Below, piece by piece: positions 26,344 through 35,225 of a stretch of 64,000 nucleotides of DNA. The number at the start of each line of letters is the position of its first letter. Positions within the stretch are counted from its first letter, which is position 1. Below the pieces are notes generated by a model. That model worked only from the letters and a program-made list of their open reading frames with translations. It was not told where the DNA came from and did not search any database. The DNA is taken from NCBI RefSeq assembly GCF_001468285.1, contig NZ_LNSB01000006.1, forward strand, positions 62,001 through 126,000, in the 5' to 3' direction. The position numbers and the translations under genes are program-made. The stretch is from Sphingopyxis sp. HIX. GTDB lineage: Bacteria; Pseudomonadota; Alphaproteobacteria; Sphingomonadales; Sphingomonadaceae.

Positions 26344-27320
26344 GCCGCAATCTCCTCTTCGAAGACGTCCTTGCGGATTTCCTCGGGCCCCGGCAGCGGG
26401 CTGTTCGCGGCGAATTCGGCGGCGGCGTCCATCTGCGCGTCGAGGTCGGCGACGATGGCATCGAGCTCGGCCTCGCTGAACTGATGGTCGAGCATCAGCT
26501 GGCGCAGCCGCGGCAACGGGTCCTCCGCCGCCATCTCGGCGAGATGCTCCTTCGGCATGTAGGAGAAGTCCGAGCCGAAGAAATGGCCCATCATGCGGTA
26601 GCACATCGCCTCGATCAGCGTCGGCCCCTCGCCCGCCCGCGCGCGATCGACCGCGGCCTTGGTGGTCTTGTACATCGCGATGGCGTCGTTGCCGTCGACG
26701 TGCGCCCCGGCCATTCCATAGGCCTTGGCACGGGTGACGATCGAATCGACCTTGGTGTGGTCGGCAAAGGCGGTATGCTCGCCGTAACGGTTGTTCTGGC
26801 AGAGGAAGATCACGGGCAGCTTCCAGAGCTGCGCCATGTTCATCGCCTCGTGGAAGGCGCCGATATTGGTCGCGCCGTCGCCGAAGCAGACCATCGTCAC
26901 CTTGCCGTCGCCGCGGTTCTGCGAGGCGAGCGCGAGGCCGTTGGCGATCGGCAGCCCCGATCCGACCACCCCCGTCGTCACCATCACGCCCGTTTCGGGA
27001 TGCGTGATGTGCATCGACCCGCCCTTGCCGCGGCAGGTGCCGCCGACCTTGCCCGCAATCTCGGCGAACAACGGGTTCAGCGGCACGCCCTTGGCGATCT
27101 GGTCGTGCTGGCCGCGATAGGTGGTGACGAGATAGTCATCCTGTTCGAGCGCCGCCATCGCCGCCGCCGACACCAGTTCCTGCCCGCGCACCGTATAATA
27201 GATCACCGCGAGCTTGCCGGTCATCAGCAGCGAGCGGAATTTCTCGTCGGCGCGCGCGACGCGCATCGTGCGGGTATAGATATCGCGCAGCGTGTCGCGA
27301 TCGATCGTCGTCTCGGTCAT
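26340..27320 (-). CDS. Thiamine-dependent dehydrogenase E1 component, alpha subunit (acetoin/pyruvate type)
   Basis: A 326-residue E1 alpha subunit. The TPP/Mg motif GDGATNIGAFHEAMN runs to the closing NN of LCQNNRYGEHT, and upstream are TYRGQHDQIAKG and GKGGSMHI, as in acetoin and branched-chain/pyruvate dehydrogenases. The start overlaps the GST stop by four bases. Together with E1 beta and the small lipoyl protein it makes an incomplete 2-oxo acid or acyloin dehydrogenase lacking E2 and E3 within this locus. Confidence 0.94.
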   Translation of the reverse strand: MTETTIDRDTLRDIYTRTMRVARADEKFRSLLMTGKLAVIYYTVRGQELVSAAAMAALEQDDYLVTTYRGQHDQIAKGVPLNPLFAEIAGKVGGTCRGKGGSMHITHPETGVMVTTGVVGSGLPIANGLALASQNRGDGKVTMVCFGDGATNIGAFHEAMNMAQLWKLPVIFLCQNNRYGEHTAFADHTKVDSIVTRAKAYGMAGAHVDGNDAIAMYKTTKAAVDRARAGEGPTLIEAMCYRMMGHFFGSDFSYMPKEHLAEMAAEDPLPRLRQLMLDHQFSEAELDAIVADLDAQMDAAAEFAANSPLPGPEEIRKDVFEEEIAA

Positions 27321-27964
27321 GCAGGCTCTCCGATGCCCAGTTGGGGGTTGGCGCTGGCGACGGCGCCGGGTCGCGCCGCGACGCGGTCACGCCAGGCGGC
27401 CAGGTTGGCGAGCGCGGGATCGAGCGGCTGCCCGACCATCGCGCCGAATTCGACGAAGCTGTAGAGCAGGATGTCGGCGAGGCTGAAGCGCTCGCCCGCG
27501 AGCCACGGCCCCGCCCCGACGATCCGGTCGACCTGCACCAGCCCGTCGGCGGCGAGCCGCTTCAGGTCGCCGGCGGCATCGGGCAGGCAGAGCAGCCGGC
27601 TCTGGAACATCGGCAGCCCCTCGGCGCCGCGAAAGCCCGCGGTCATCGGCACGACGACGAGCTGGTCGACGATGCGCACCAGCATCCGGGTCCGCCCGCG
27701 CTCTTCGGCGGTCGCGCCGAGCAGGGCGTGCCCGCCCAGCGTCTCGCCCAGATATTCGCAGATCGCGACGCTCTCGGCGATGCAATTCCCGTCATCGAGT
27801 TCGAGCAAGGGTGTGTGGCCGAGCGGGCTTTTCGCGCAGAAATCGGGCTGGCGGTTCTCCGCCGCCATGATGTCGACGAACCGGCGATCGACCTGCACCC
27901 CGCTTTCGGCGAGATACATCAGGACCACGCGCGGATTGGGACCGAGCGATTGATAGAGTTTCAT
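27317..27964 (-). CDS. Glutathione S-transferase family protein
   Basis: A 215-residue GST with the N-terminal thioredoxin-like domain (MKLYQSLGPNPRVV; PLGHTPLLELDDGNCIAESVAICEYL, with the glutathione-contacting ES) and an all-helical C-terminal domain with AGERFSLADILLYSF. It probably conjugates or removes glutathione from a pathway intermediate. It lies 9 bases after the SDR and overlaps E1 alpha. It is not obviously a LigE/F beta-etherase by its N-terminus. Confidence 0.88.
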   Translation of the reverse strand: MKLYQSLGPNPRVVLMYLAESGVQVDRRFVDIMAAENRQPDFCAKSPLGHTPLLELDDGNCIAESVAICEYLGETLGGHALLGATAEERGRTRMLVRIVDQLVVVPMTAGFRGAEGLPMFQSRLLCLPDAAGDLKRLAADGLVQVDRIVGAGPWLAGERFSLADILLYSFVEFGAMVGQPLDPALANLAAWRDRVAARPGAVASANPQLGIGEPA

Positions 27965-27973
27965 CGCCTGGCC

Positions 27974-28738
27974 CTAGAACTGGACGCGCTTGGTGAAGCC
28001 GCCGTCGATCACGAGGTGCGCGCCGGTCATATAGGGGCACGCCGGCGACGCCATGAACACGATGCCCTTGGCCACTTCCTCGGGCTCGCCGAAGCGCCCC
28101 ATCGGCATTTGCGCGAGCGTGCCTTCATAGAGCGCCGGCACCGCCGACTTGATCACCTCCCAATTGCCGCCGGGATAATAGATCGCGCCGGGCGAGACGA
28201 TGTTGACGCGGATATTCTGCGCCGCGAGCGCCTGGCTCAGCTGCGAGCCATAGGTGATCAGCGCGGCCTTCAGCGCGTTGAACGCCTGCGGCACGATGAA
28301 GGTCTCGACCGCCGCGGTCGACGACATGAAGATGATCGAGCCCGACCCCGACGCCGCGAGCGCCTCGGTCAGCACCTCGACGCCGTGCACCGCGCCCATC
28401 ACGTCCATGTCGAGCCCGCGCTGCCAGTCGCCGGTCGCCCCCTGCCCCGACGAACTCGCCGTGTGGATGAAGATGTCGCAGCCGCCGAGCGTGTCGCGCG
28501 CCTTTTCGAGCCAGGCGCGATAGCCGTCGGGATTGCCGGTCATGTCGAACTGTTCGCCGAACACCTTGCCCGGCCCCGCGGCATCGATCGCCGCCACGGC
28601 CGCTGCGACCTTCCCGGCATCGCGCGAGAAAAAGGCGACATCGGCGCCCTCGGCGGCAAAAATCTTGAGCGACGCGAGCCCAAGCCCGTGCGCGCCGCCG
28701 TTCATGATGACTTTCTTGCCCTTGAGACCCAGATCCAT
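27974..28738 (-). CDS. SDR-family protein with catalytic Tyr replaced by Phe
   Basis: A 254-residue SDR. The cofactor motif NGGAHGLG (residues 13-20) and the catalytic Ser140 and Lys157 are kept, but the position of the general-acid tyrosine is Phe153 (FNALK). The codon is TTC, so this is not a misreading of the motif. Other SDR hallmarks (NIVSPGAI, IDGGFTKR end) are normal. It may use another residue, catalyse a different reaction, or only bind ligand. It is the first gene of the operon, so its promoter would drive all eight genes. Confidence 0.88.
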   Translation of the reverse strand: MDLGLKGKKVIMNGGAHGLGLASLKIFAAEGADVAFFSRDAGKVAAAVAAIDAAGPGKVFGEQFDMTGNPDGYRAWLEKARDTLGGCDIFIHTASSSGQGATGDWQRGLDMDVMGAVHGVEVLTEALAASGSGSIIFMSSTAAVETFIVPQAFNALKAALITYGSQLSQALAAQNIRVNIVSPGAIYYPGGNWEVIKSAVPALYEGTLAQMPMGRFGEPEEVAKGIVFMASPACPYMTGAHLVIDGGFTKRVQF

Positions 28739-29364
28739 CGCATCCTCCTCGCGTCATTTTGGGAAGAGCGTATCGTGCCGGCCCGCAACCGGACATCAGC
28801 AAAAATGGGAGCGTTTTGGATTGCGCGAGTATCTCGAACCCGGGATGAGGCGACATATCCTCGAGGAAGGCAGGCCGGCGGTTGAACTTTGCCTTCCAAA
28901 AACGGGGCAATCTGCAGGAACTGCACGCCCAGCGGCGGGTTGCCGAACAGTATCAGCGTCGAGCGGCGCAACGGCAGGCGCGCGCCGCGCGCCAGTTCGG
29001 CCTGGTCGATCGTCGCGAAATGCCGGATGCCCTTGGCGGCGACGTCGGCGGTCAGCCGGCTCACCGTCGCGTCGAAGCCGTGCGCGCTCGGCAGCTTCCA
29101 GCCATTTCGGATCGACAATGACCTGATTTATGCCGATCTTCCGGAAGCAGCGGCATAATAGCGGGCAATTCTGGAATAAGCCCCTGCCAAAACGGCAATG
29201 ATCTTCTTGAAAATACGTCACATCGTCAAATGATTATCCGATATGGATTTATCTCTACGCTAATATCGAGCGATCCGGATTGACCATTTCATCTCGCCAG
29301 AACAGTAATCTCCAAATATAACCATCGCCCGACCGGCGCGGTGGCATCAGGGGAGATTCTTCGG
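28739..29364. other. Gene-poor stretch between the E1 operon and the RHS gene
   Basis: About 625 bases with no intact gene. The left part carries a DUF302-like remnant on the minus strand (28900-29118); the right part (about 29140-29340) is distinctly AT-rich and probably holds promoters for the RHS gene and the minus-strand operon. No tRNA, IS or terminator could be recognised. Confidence 0.6.
28900..29118 (-). pseudogene. DUF302-domain remnant
   Basis: Translation from ATG 29118 gives about 73 residues that look like the first two thirds of a DUF302 protein: NGWKLPSAHGFDATVSRL, then KGIRHFATIDQAELA and LILFGNPPLGVQFLQ. After APF the sequence loses family character (the expected LDLPLKALVWED part is missing) and the frame runs on into the start of the SDR gene. 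I read this as a truncated, decayed gene; a functional short variant is less likely. Confidence 0.5.
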
Positions 29365-32300
29365 ATGGACCGAGTTTTGCCGCGCGGGATCGTCGCCGCG
29401 CTGGCGGCACTGATCGCATTCCTTGCCGTTCCAGCGCTGGCCCAGAGCCTTCCAGGAAGCGAACCGCCGCCGCCGCCCGCCGCCTTGTGGTATACCGCCG
29501 GCGACACGCAGGGCTTCTCCAGTCCCGACAACGCCTGCCGCCGTCAGCACAAGATTTTCAACGAGAATGCCACCTATCAATCGCCGGACTATGTCTCGCC
29601 CGTCAAATATGGCTGCAACTGGATTCCCAGACAGTTCGGCGGCCCGCCCAATTCGGGCACCCAGATCGCGGCATGGGTCGATCTCCGCTGCCCCAGCGGA
29701 TGGGAGCCGACGCGTTTCTGGTGGGAATATCATTGCACGCGCGCCCGCGACGACGACGGCGAAAATGGCTGCCGCGAGCCGGCACAGCCGGTTTCCAAGT
29801 GCACGCAACCGAGCGCGGGCAACCCGATCTCGATCACCAGCGGCGCCAAATTCCAGTCGGAAAGCGACTATGCCACCGCCGACGGGTTGCTGCGCGTCGA
29901 TCGCCACTACAGCAGCCGCCAGCACCGCGGCGGCGGGACATGGGCGACCACCCCGCTCCAGGGATTCGGCCCGAACTGGCACGGCATCCTGCCCGGCCGC
30001 CTGACCGTCTATAACAACAGCAGCGTCACCAACGACGTCGCGCGCTTCGAATATCTGACCGCCACCGGCGGCATCGATTATTTCACCGCGGCCGATACCG
30101 ACGATCCGAACAATTGGACCTTCGTCACTTCGGGCAAGGGGCGCCGCAAGCTCGAGGTCATCGGCACGCCGACGACGACGCGGCAGGTCTATCTGCGCAA
30201 TAGCGCAGCAGTCCCCAACGGCCCCGCCGAGTTCCGCATGACCGAACCCGACGGCACCTATATCCTCTTCCGCCGTGCGGACGACTGGATCGACAGCGAC
30301 CGCGTCCGCCACCTGGTCCCCATCGAGCAGGGCGAGCCCGGGGGTTATGTCCGCTATTTCGACTATCCTGGAACGAGCGAATATCCGGACAAGGTCCGCG
30401 ACAATCTGGGCCGCGAGATGACGCTCAGCTGGGAGGAGACCAAGACCAAGGGCTTCGCCTCGTTGACCAGCAGCGGCGGCTCGACAGCGGTGAGCTTCAC
30501 CTACGACACACCGCACAAGCTGAAGGTCATCGACGAAATCGGGCTGCCCGACACCACCAAGCTCGTCTACACCTATGACGATACGTCGAACCTCGATCGC
30601 GTCGGCCGCGAAGACCGGCTGACGCGCGTCAGCCGCCAGACCGCGGGCGGGACCGAGCTCTGGGCGCGCGAATATCTCTACGAAAACAATGTCTACCCCT
30701 ATGCCCTGACCGGCACGAAGGACCAGAACGGCAACCGGCTGTCGACCTATGGCTACCACCCCTATGGCCTCGCTTCGAGCAGCGAGCGCGCGGGCGGGGT
30801 CGGCCGCGTCGAGGTCAGCTACACCTTCACCGACAATGCCAATGAAAAATGGCTCTATCGCCGGGTGACCAACCCGCTGGGGCGGCAGGAGGACTACAGC
30901 TTCTACCGCTTCTATTACAACACGCCGATCAGCCGGCCGCCGGTGCTCACGAAGGTCGAGGGCCTCGCCACCGCCACCGTTCCCGCCGACAGCGAAACCA
31001 TCGCCTATCAGTCGGTTCCCGGCGTCAGCGGCGGGCGCATCCCGCAGACGATCACCGACCGTCGCGGCGCGGTGACCAGAATCACCAACGATACCAACAA
31101 CCTGCGACCGACCGCGATCACCGAAGCCTTCGGCACCGCTTTCGCGCAGACCAGCAACATCGTCTGGCACGCGGCGCTCGACCTGCCCGAGCAGGTCGAC
31201 GTGCCGGGGCTGCGCACCAACTACAGCTACGACGCCGCCGGTCAGCTGCTGACGCGAACGCTGACCGACACGACGACGCATACGCTGCCCTATGCCACCG
31301 CGGGCCAGACGCGGACCGAGACCTACAGCTGGGCGGCGGGCGGACGCCTGGCGTCGGTCGACGGCCCGCGCCCTGCCGCGGGCGGCCAGGACGATGTGAC
31401 CAGCTTCGCCCACGACAGTGCCGGCAATCTGCAGACGATGACCAACGCGCTCGGCCATGTCACGACCTTCGCGGGTTACGACGCCAATGGCCGCCCCGGA
31501 TCGATGACCGACCCCAATGGCGCGGTGACGCTCTTCGCCTATGACGCGCTCGGGCGGCTGCTCTCGACCAATCGCAAGGATCCCGCGTTGCCCGCGCTCG
31601 ATGCGATCACGGCCTATGAATATGATATCGAGGGCCGCGTAAAGGGCATCACCCTGCCCGGCACCCAGAAGATGATCTTCACCTACGACCTCGCGGGCCA
31701 GTTGATGCAGGTCGCGAGCGCCGACGGCGAGCGCTGGCGCGTCCAGCGCGACGCGATGGGCAATATCGTCCAGGAGAAGATCAAGACCGCGGCCGGCACC
31801 GACCGCAGCACGATCGCGCGCAGCTTCGACAGCCTCGGCCGCATGCTGACCGAGACCCTCGGGCCCGGCCGGACGACGGCATGGGAGTATGACAAGAACG
31901 GCAATCCCACGCGCACGACGTCGCCGCGCAGCCACGCGACCGACATGGCCTTCGACCCGCTCAACCGCCTCATCTCGACGCTCGCCCCCGACAGCGGGAC
32001 CACCGCCACCGGCTACGACGCCAGGGACGATATCGCCGCCTTCACCGATGCCGCTTCGGTGCAGACGAGCTTCGTGCGCAACGGCTTCGGCGAGGTGATC
32101 CGCGAGACCAGCCCCGACCGCGGCACCAGCGTCTACGAATATGACAGCGCGGGCAACCTGACCAGGGCGACCGACGGCCGCGGCCAGGTGATCGAATATA
32201 GCTACGACATCCTCAATCGCCTGACGCAGAAGATCCCTGTCGGGCGCCCCGCGGCGGAGATCGTCAGCTACACCTACGACGGCAACACGCTGACCGCCTG

Positions 32301-34122
32301 CTGGTGCGTCGGCCGCCTCGCGACGATGACCGACGCCGGCGGCACCACGCGCTTCGGCTACGACCACCGCGGCAATTTCCTCGGCAAGAATATCGTCGGG
32401 ACGACGCTCGGCACGCTGACGCTCAAATATGACCTCGCCGACCGCATCGTCCAGACCCGCCTGCCGAGCGCACGCTTCGTCGCCTACACCCGCGACGACA
32501 AGGGCCGCGTCATCCGCGTCGAAACGCGCCCGAACAGCAGCGGCGCCTGGACGCTCCTCGCCGACAATATCGCCTACGAGCCGCTCGGCCCGATGAAGTC
32601 GGCCGACCTCGGCAACGGGCTCAAGCTGGCGCTCGACTGGGGCAGCGATCGCCGCCTCGCCTCGAAGCGGCTGTACACCGCGGCGGGGACCGACGTCTGG
32701 CATGTGAGCTACGGCTATGACGCCGACGACAATATCGTCGCGATCACCGACCTGGTGAACCCGGCGAACAGCCTCGCCTTCGGCTACGATGCCGTCGACC
32801 GGCTGACCCGCATGGACGGCAACGCGGGCACCTTCGCGCGGCAGGATTTCCTGCACGACGCGAACGGCAACCGCACCGCGGTCGAGCGCCGCACCAACAT
32901 AAGCGACCTCACCCCGGCGGAGAGCGACACCTATACCAGGGCGAGCGGCACCAACCGGCTGGCGTCGGTGGCGATGCCCGCGGGCACGCGCAGTTTCACC
33001 CACGACGCGCGCGGCAACCTCTCCGGCGAGACCTTGCCCGGCGGCGGCACGGTGACGCTCGCCTATGACGGCCACGCCCGCCTCACCAGCTACGCCGCGA
33101 CCGGCGCGCCGGGCCAGGCGATGACCTACAATGGCTTCGACGAGCGCATCCGGATGGTCACCACGCCCGCGGGCGGCGGCGCAGCCGACACGCGCCACTT
33201 CGCCTATGACCAGCACCACCGCCTGATCGGCGAATATGGCGCGACCACCGCCGACTTGCGCGCCGAACATATCTGGCTGCTCCCCGAACTCGGCGGCGCC
33301 GCCCCCTTCGGCGGCGACGACGGCCTCGGCGGCTATATGCCGCTCGCGGTCGTGGTCCCCGCCGGCGGTTCGACCGCGATCCACTGGGTCCAGGGCAACC
33401 ACCTCGGCACCCCGGTAGCGGTCACCGATGCGAGCGGCGCGATAGTGACGCCGGGCGGCTACAGCATGCCGGGCTTCCCGGGTCAGGCAAGGCAGCACGC
33501 CGAGCTCTATTACAACTACTACCGCGATTATGACGTGAGCTTGGGGCGCTATGTGCAGGCCGATCCGATTGGGTTGGAGGGGGATGTTAACCTATATTCT
33601 TATGCGCTTGCCAATCCTCTGCGCTATACGGATCCCACGGGCGAAGTAGTGCCGATAATACTTGGTTTTGCCATCGGCGCTGGAATAGAATATTTTACCA
33701 ACGATTGCGCGTCGGCGAGCGACATTATCTTGGCTGGCGCGTTGGGAGGCATCGGAGGAGGTTTCAGCAAGCTCGCGCTACTACGGCATGGACCGCGGTC
33801 GCTGACGAGAGTGACGGGGAAGGAGTGGTCACACGCGATCTCACGTAAGAGGGTCAATAGCCTATTCCCCAAGGAAACCTGGCCGCGGATGAACCGAATG
33901 CTCAACAAACGCGGTGGATTAAATGGCAGCTGGGTCGATCCCAAACGGCACTATAAGCACGACGCGGACCGATATCCGATCGGTCATGGTCAGATGGGAA
34001 ATCGGCTACCGAAACCGCTTCGTGGTTTGGATCGGATACCAGATTGGATGAAAGCAACATCGGCATCGATCTTTGCTGGCACGACTGTCGTAGGAGAGGA
34101 TTGCGAATGTGAACGCCGCTAA
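29365..34122 (+). CDS. RHS/YD-repeat polymorphic toxin-like protein with Sec signal
   Basis: A 1585-residue secreted protein. A signal peptide (ALAALIAFLAVPALAQS) is followed by a Cys-containing N-terminal part and a DUF6531-like start (GNPISITSGAKFQSE), then many YDxxGN/R repeats forming the RHS shell. The core ends with the conserved RYVQADPIGLEGDVNLYSYA and DPTG at about base 33648. The last ~157 residues are a distinct tip: a glycine-rich hydrophobic stretch, then EWSHAIS and RHYKHDADRYPIGH, resembling a toxin domain (nuclease-like His/Asp content, not assigned). GGGGAG precedes ATG 29365. Base composition drops in the tip, the usual mark of tip exchange. Confidence 0.9.
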   Translation: MDRVLPRGIVAALAALIAFLAVPALAQSLPGSEPPPPPAALWYTAGDTQGFSSPDNACRRQHKIFNENATYQSPDYVSPVKYGCNWIPRQFGGPPNSGTQIAAWVDLRCPSGWEPTRFWWEYHCTRARDDDGENGCREPAQPVSKCTQPSAGNPISITSGAKFQSESDYATADGLLRVDRHYSSRQHRGGGTWATTPLQGFGPNWHGILPGRLTVYNNSSVTNDVARFEYLTATGGIDYFTAADTDDPNNWTFVTSGKGRRKLEVIGTPTTTRQVYLRNSAAVPNGPAEFRMTEPDGTYILFRRADDWIDSDRVRHLVPIEQGEPGGYVRYFDYPGTSEYPDKVRDNLGREMTLSWEETKTKGFASLTSSGGSTAVSFTYDTPHKLKVIDEIGLPDTTKLVYTYDDTSNLDRVGREDRLTRVSRQTAGGTELWAREYLYENNVYPYALTGTKDQNGNRLSTYGYHPYGLASSSERAGGVGRVEVSYTFTDNANEKWLYRRVTNPLGRQEDYSFYRFYYNTPISRPPVLTKVEGLATATVPADSETIAYQSVPGVSGGRIPQTITDRRGAVTRITNDTNNLRPTAITEAFGTAFAQTSNIVWHAALDLPEQVDVPGLRTNYSYDAAGQLLTRTLTDTTTHTLPYATAGQTRTETYSWAAGGRLASVDGPRPAAGGQDDVTSFAHDSAGNLQTMTNALGHVTTFAGYDANGRPGSMTDPNGAVTLFAYDALGRLLSTNRKDPALPALDAITAYEYDIEGRVKGITLPGTQKMIFTYDLAGQLMQVASADGERWRVQRDAMGNIVQEKIKTAAGTDRSTIARSFDSLGRMLTETLGPGRTTAWEYDKNGNPTRTTSPRSHATDMAFDPLNRLISTLAPDSGTTATGYDARDDIAAFTDAASVQTSFVRNGFGEVIRETSPDRGTSVYEYDSAGNLTRATDGRGQVIEYSYDILNRLTQKIPVGRPAAEIVSYTYDGNTLTACWCVGRLATMTDAGGTTRFGYDHRGNFLGKNIVGTTLGTLTLKYDLADRIVQTRLPSARFVAYTRDDKGRVIRVETRPNSSGAWTLLADNIAYEPLGPMKSADLGNGLKLALDWGSDRRLASKRLYTAAGTDVWHVSYGYDADDNIVAITDLVNPANSLAFGYDAVDRLTRMDGNAGTFARQDFLHDANGNRTAVERRTNISDLTPAESDTYTRASGTNRLASVAMPAGTRSFTHDARGNLSGETLPGGGTVTLAYDGHARLTSYAATGAPGQAMTYNGFDERIRMVTTPAGGGAADTRHFAYDQHHRLIGEYGATTADLRAEHIWLLPELGGAAPFGGDDGLGGYMPLAVVVPAGGSTAIHWVQGNHLGTPVAVTDASGAIVTPGGYSMPGFPGQARQHAELYYNYYRDYDVSLGRYVQADPIGLEGDVNLYSYALANPLRYTDPTGEVVPIILGFAIGAGIEYFTNDCASASDIILAGALGGIGGGFSKLALLRHGPRSLTRVTGKEWSHAISRKRVNSLFPKETWPRMNRMLNKRGGLNGSWVDPKRHYKHDADRYPIGHGQMGNRLPKPLRGLDRIPDWMKATSASIFAGTTVVGEDCECERR

Positions 34123-34597
34123 TCTAATCATTCACATTCCGATCAAGCTGTTGGGCGATATCCTGCGGTGGCTTTCATTCGAAGGATCTTGGAGCCTCGC
34201 TTATCCAACCGATAAAATAGCGAATCACCTAGCCTTATCTCTTCCGGAAATTGATAGGAGCAGGCTGTGCCGGCAGCTTTCCCAATTTTTCTTCCAGAGC
34301 AGATATAACAAGGGCCGCATCAATCCCATCTTTCACTATGCGCTTGATCCAAAAGACTTGCTGGATCGTGAACTGTATCACGATGCACTTTTCCAGATAG
34401 AGATGCTGGTTGACGGCAAAAAACAACGGGCGAATGCGACATTTTATTCTGGACGCCTTCACTCCATCGAACTGCCCAAGCCGATCGCATTTTATAGCCA
34501 CAAGGCCGTGCAACTCGGATCCGTGACGCGAGGGGACCCACGAAGCACCATGACGCGAGCTATCGATCGGTTGGAACACGGTCGCGAGCAGAAATGA
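34109..34597 (+). CDS. Putative cognate immunity protein of the RHS toxin
   Basis: A 162-residue protein of unknown family. Its GTG start lies inside the last codons of the RHS gene (14-base overlap) behind a good TAGGAGAGGA ribosome site, so it is translationally coupled to the toxin tip, as immunity genes are. No signal peptide is evident, so it is cytoplasmic. Composition is markedly less GC-rich than the catabolic genes. The immunity role rests on position only. Confidence 0.65.
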   Translation: MNAANLIIHIPIKLLGDILRWLSFEGSWSLAYPTDKIANHLALSLPEIDRSRLCRQLSQFFFQSRYNKGRINPIFHYALDPKDLLDRELYHDALFQIEMLVDGKKQRANATFYSGRLHSIELPKPIAFYSHKAVQLGSVTRGDPRSTMTRAIDRLEHGREQK

Positions 34598-34621
34598 GGC
34601 TGATTTCAGGAAAAGTGCCCG

Positions 34622-35173
34622 ATGCCCCAAGACACATCGCACCCCATCCTCCGCAAAACTCTGAAGCATCTATTGCTTCCCGCGCTCATCCAGCGCAATT
34701 TCTTTCAGGCCAGTTTTCCGCGCGAGTACCGCGACTTTCAAACAACACTTCACGAGCCACTGAAACTGCTCCATCGCATCGAGGATGACATATTGCACAT
34801 TCTGAGCGTGCAAATGTTTACGCTCGACAGGGCAACACTCGCCTTGCGCTTCGTCGCCGTTCCACCGACGGGGATATTGGACACGAGCGGCGACATTTTA
34901 CCCCAAGATGGCCCGATAATTCCGGACTTCGCAAACGGCGGTTATGAGTTGCTGCGCAATCCGCGCCGGGTGAAATATTTCTCGGCTGATCGCTGGTGGC
35001 GCAAGACGCGCGAGGAGCATATCGAGGCAATGGTTCGAGAAGTCATCGATTGCCTCGACGAAGTGGACGCCGCGCTTCGACGCGGGGAGATCGGACCGCA
35101 CATCCAGCGACACCGCGACTATATCATCCGGCGGATCGAAGGCACTGACAAGCATGAAGTCGTCACGATCTGA
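34622..35173 (+). CDS. Hypothetical protein in toxin-immunity island
   Basis: A 183-residue protein I do not recognise, 24 bases after the putative immunity gene. It is rich in charged helices (REYRDFQTTLHEPLKLLHRIEDD; EEHIEAMVREVIDCLDEVDAAL) and has no signal peptide or membrane segment. Located in the exchangeable 3' region of the RHS locus, it may be a second immunity protein or a leftover from an earlier toxin tip. Confidence 0.6.
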   Translation: MPQDTSHPILRKTLKHLLLPALIQRNFFQASFPREYRDFQTTLHEPLKLLHRIEDDILHILSVQMFTLDRATLALRFVAVPPTGILDTSGDILPQDGPIIPDFANGGYELLRNPRRVKYFSADRWWRKTREEHIEAMVREVIDCLDEVDAALRRGEIGPHIQRHRDYIIRRIEGTDKHEVVTI

Positions 35174-35225
35174 TGAGTTCAGGCATTTGGGGTGAATCAT
35201 GGTTAGTTAGAAACGGGTACTGAAT

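Noticed and set aside
27317..27964. Lignin beta-etherase (LigE/LigF) identity for the GST
   Set aside because: N-terminal motifs do not match what I know of LigE/LigF; only general GST features are seen.
29347..33498. 1383-codon minus-strand open frame opposite the RHS gene
   Set aside because: Shadow of the periodic RHS codons; sequence has no recognisable domain or start context.
29365..34122. T6SS cargo assignment for the RHS protein
   Set aside because: It has a Sec-type signal peptide and no PAAR, VgrG or T6SS genes nearby.
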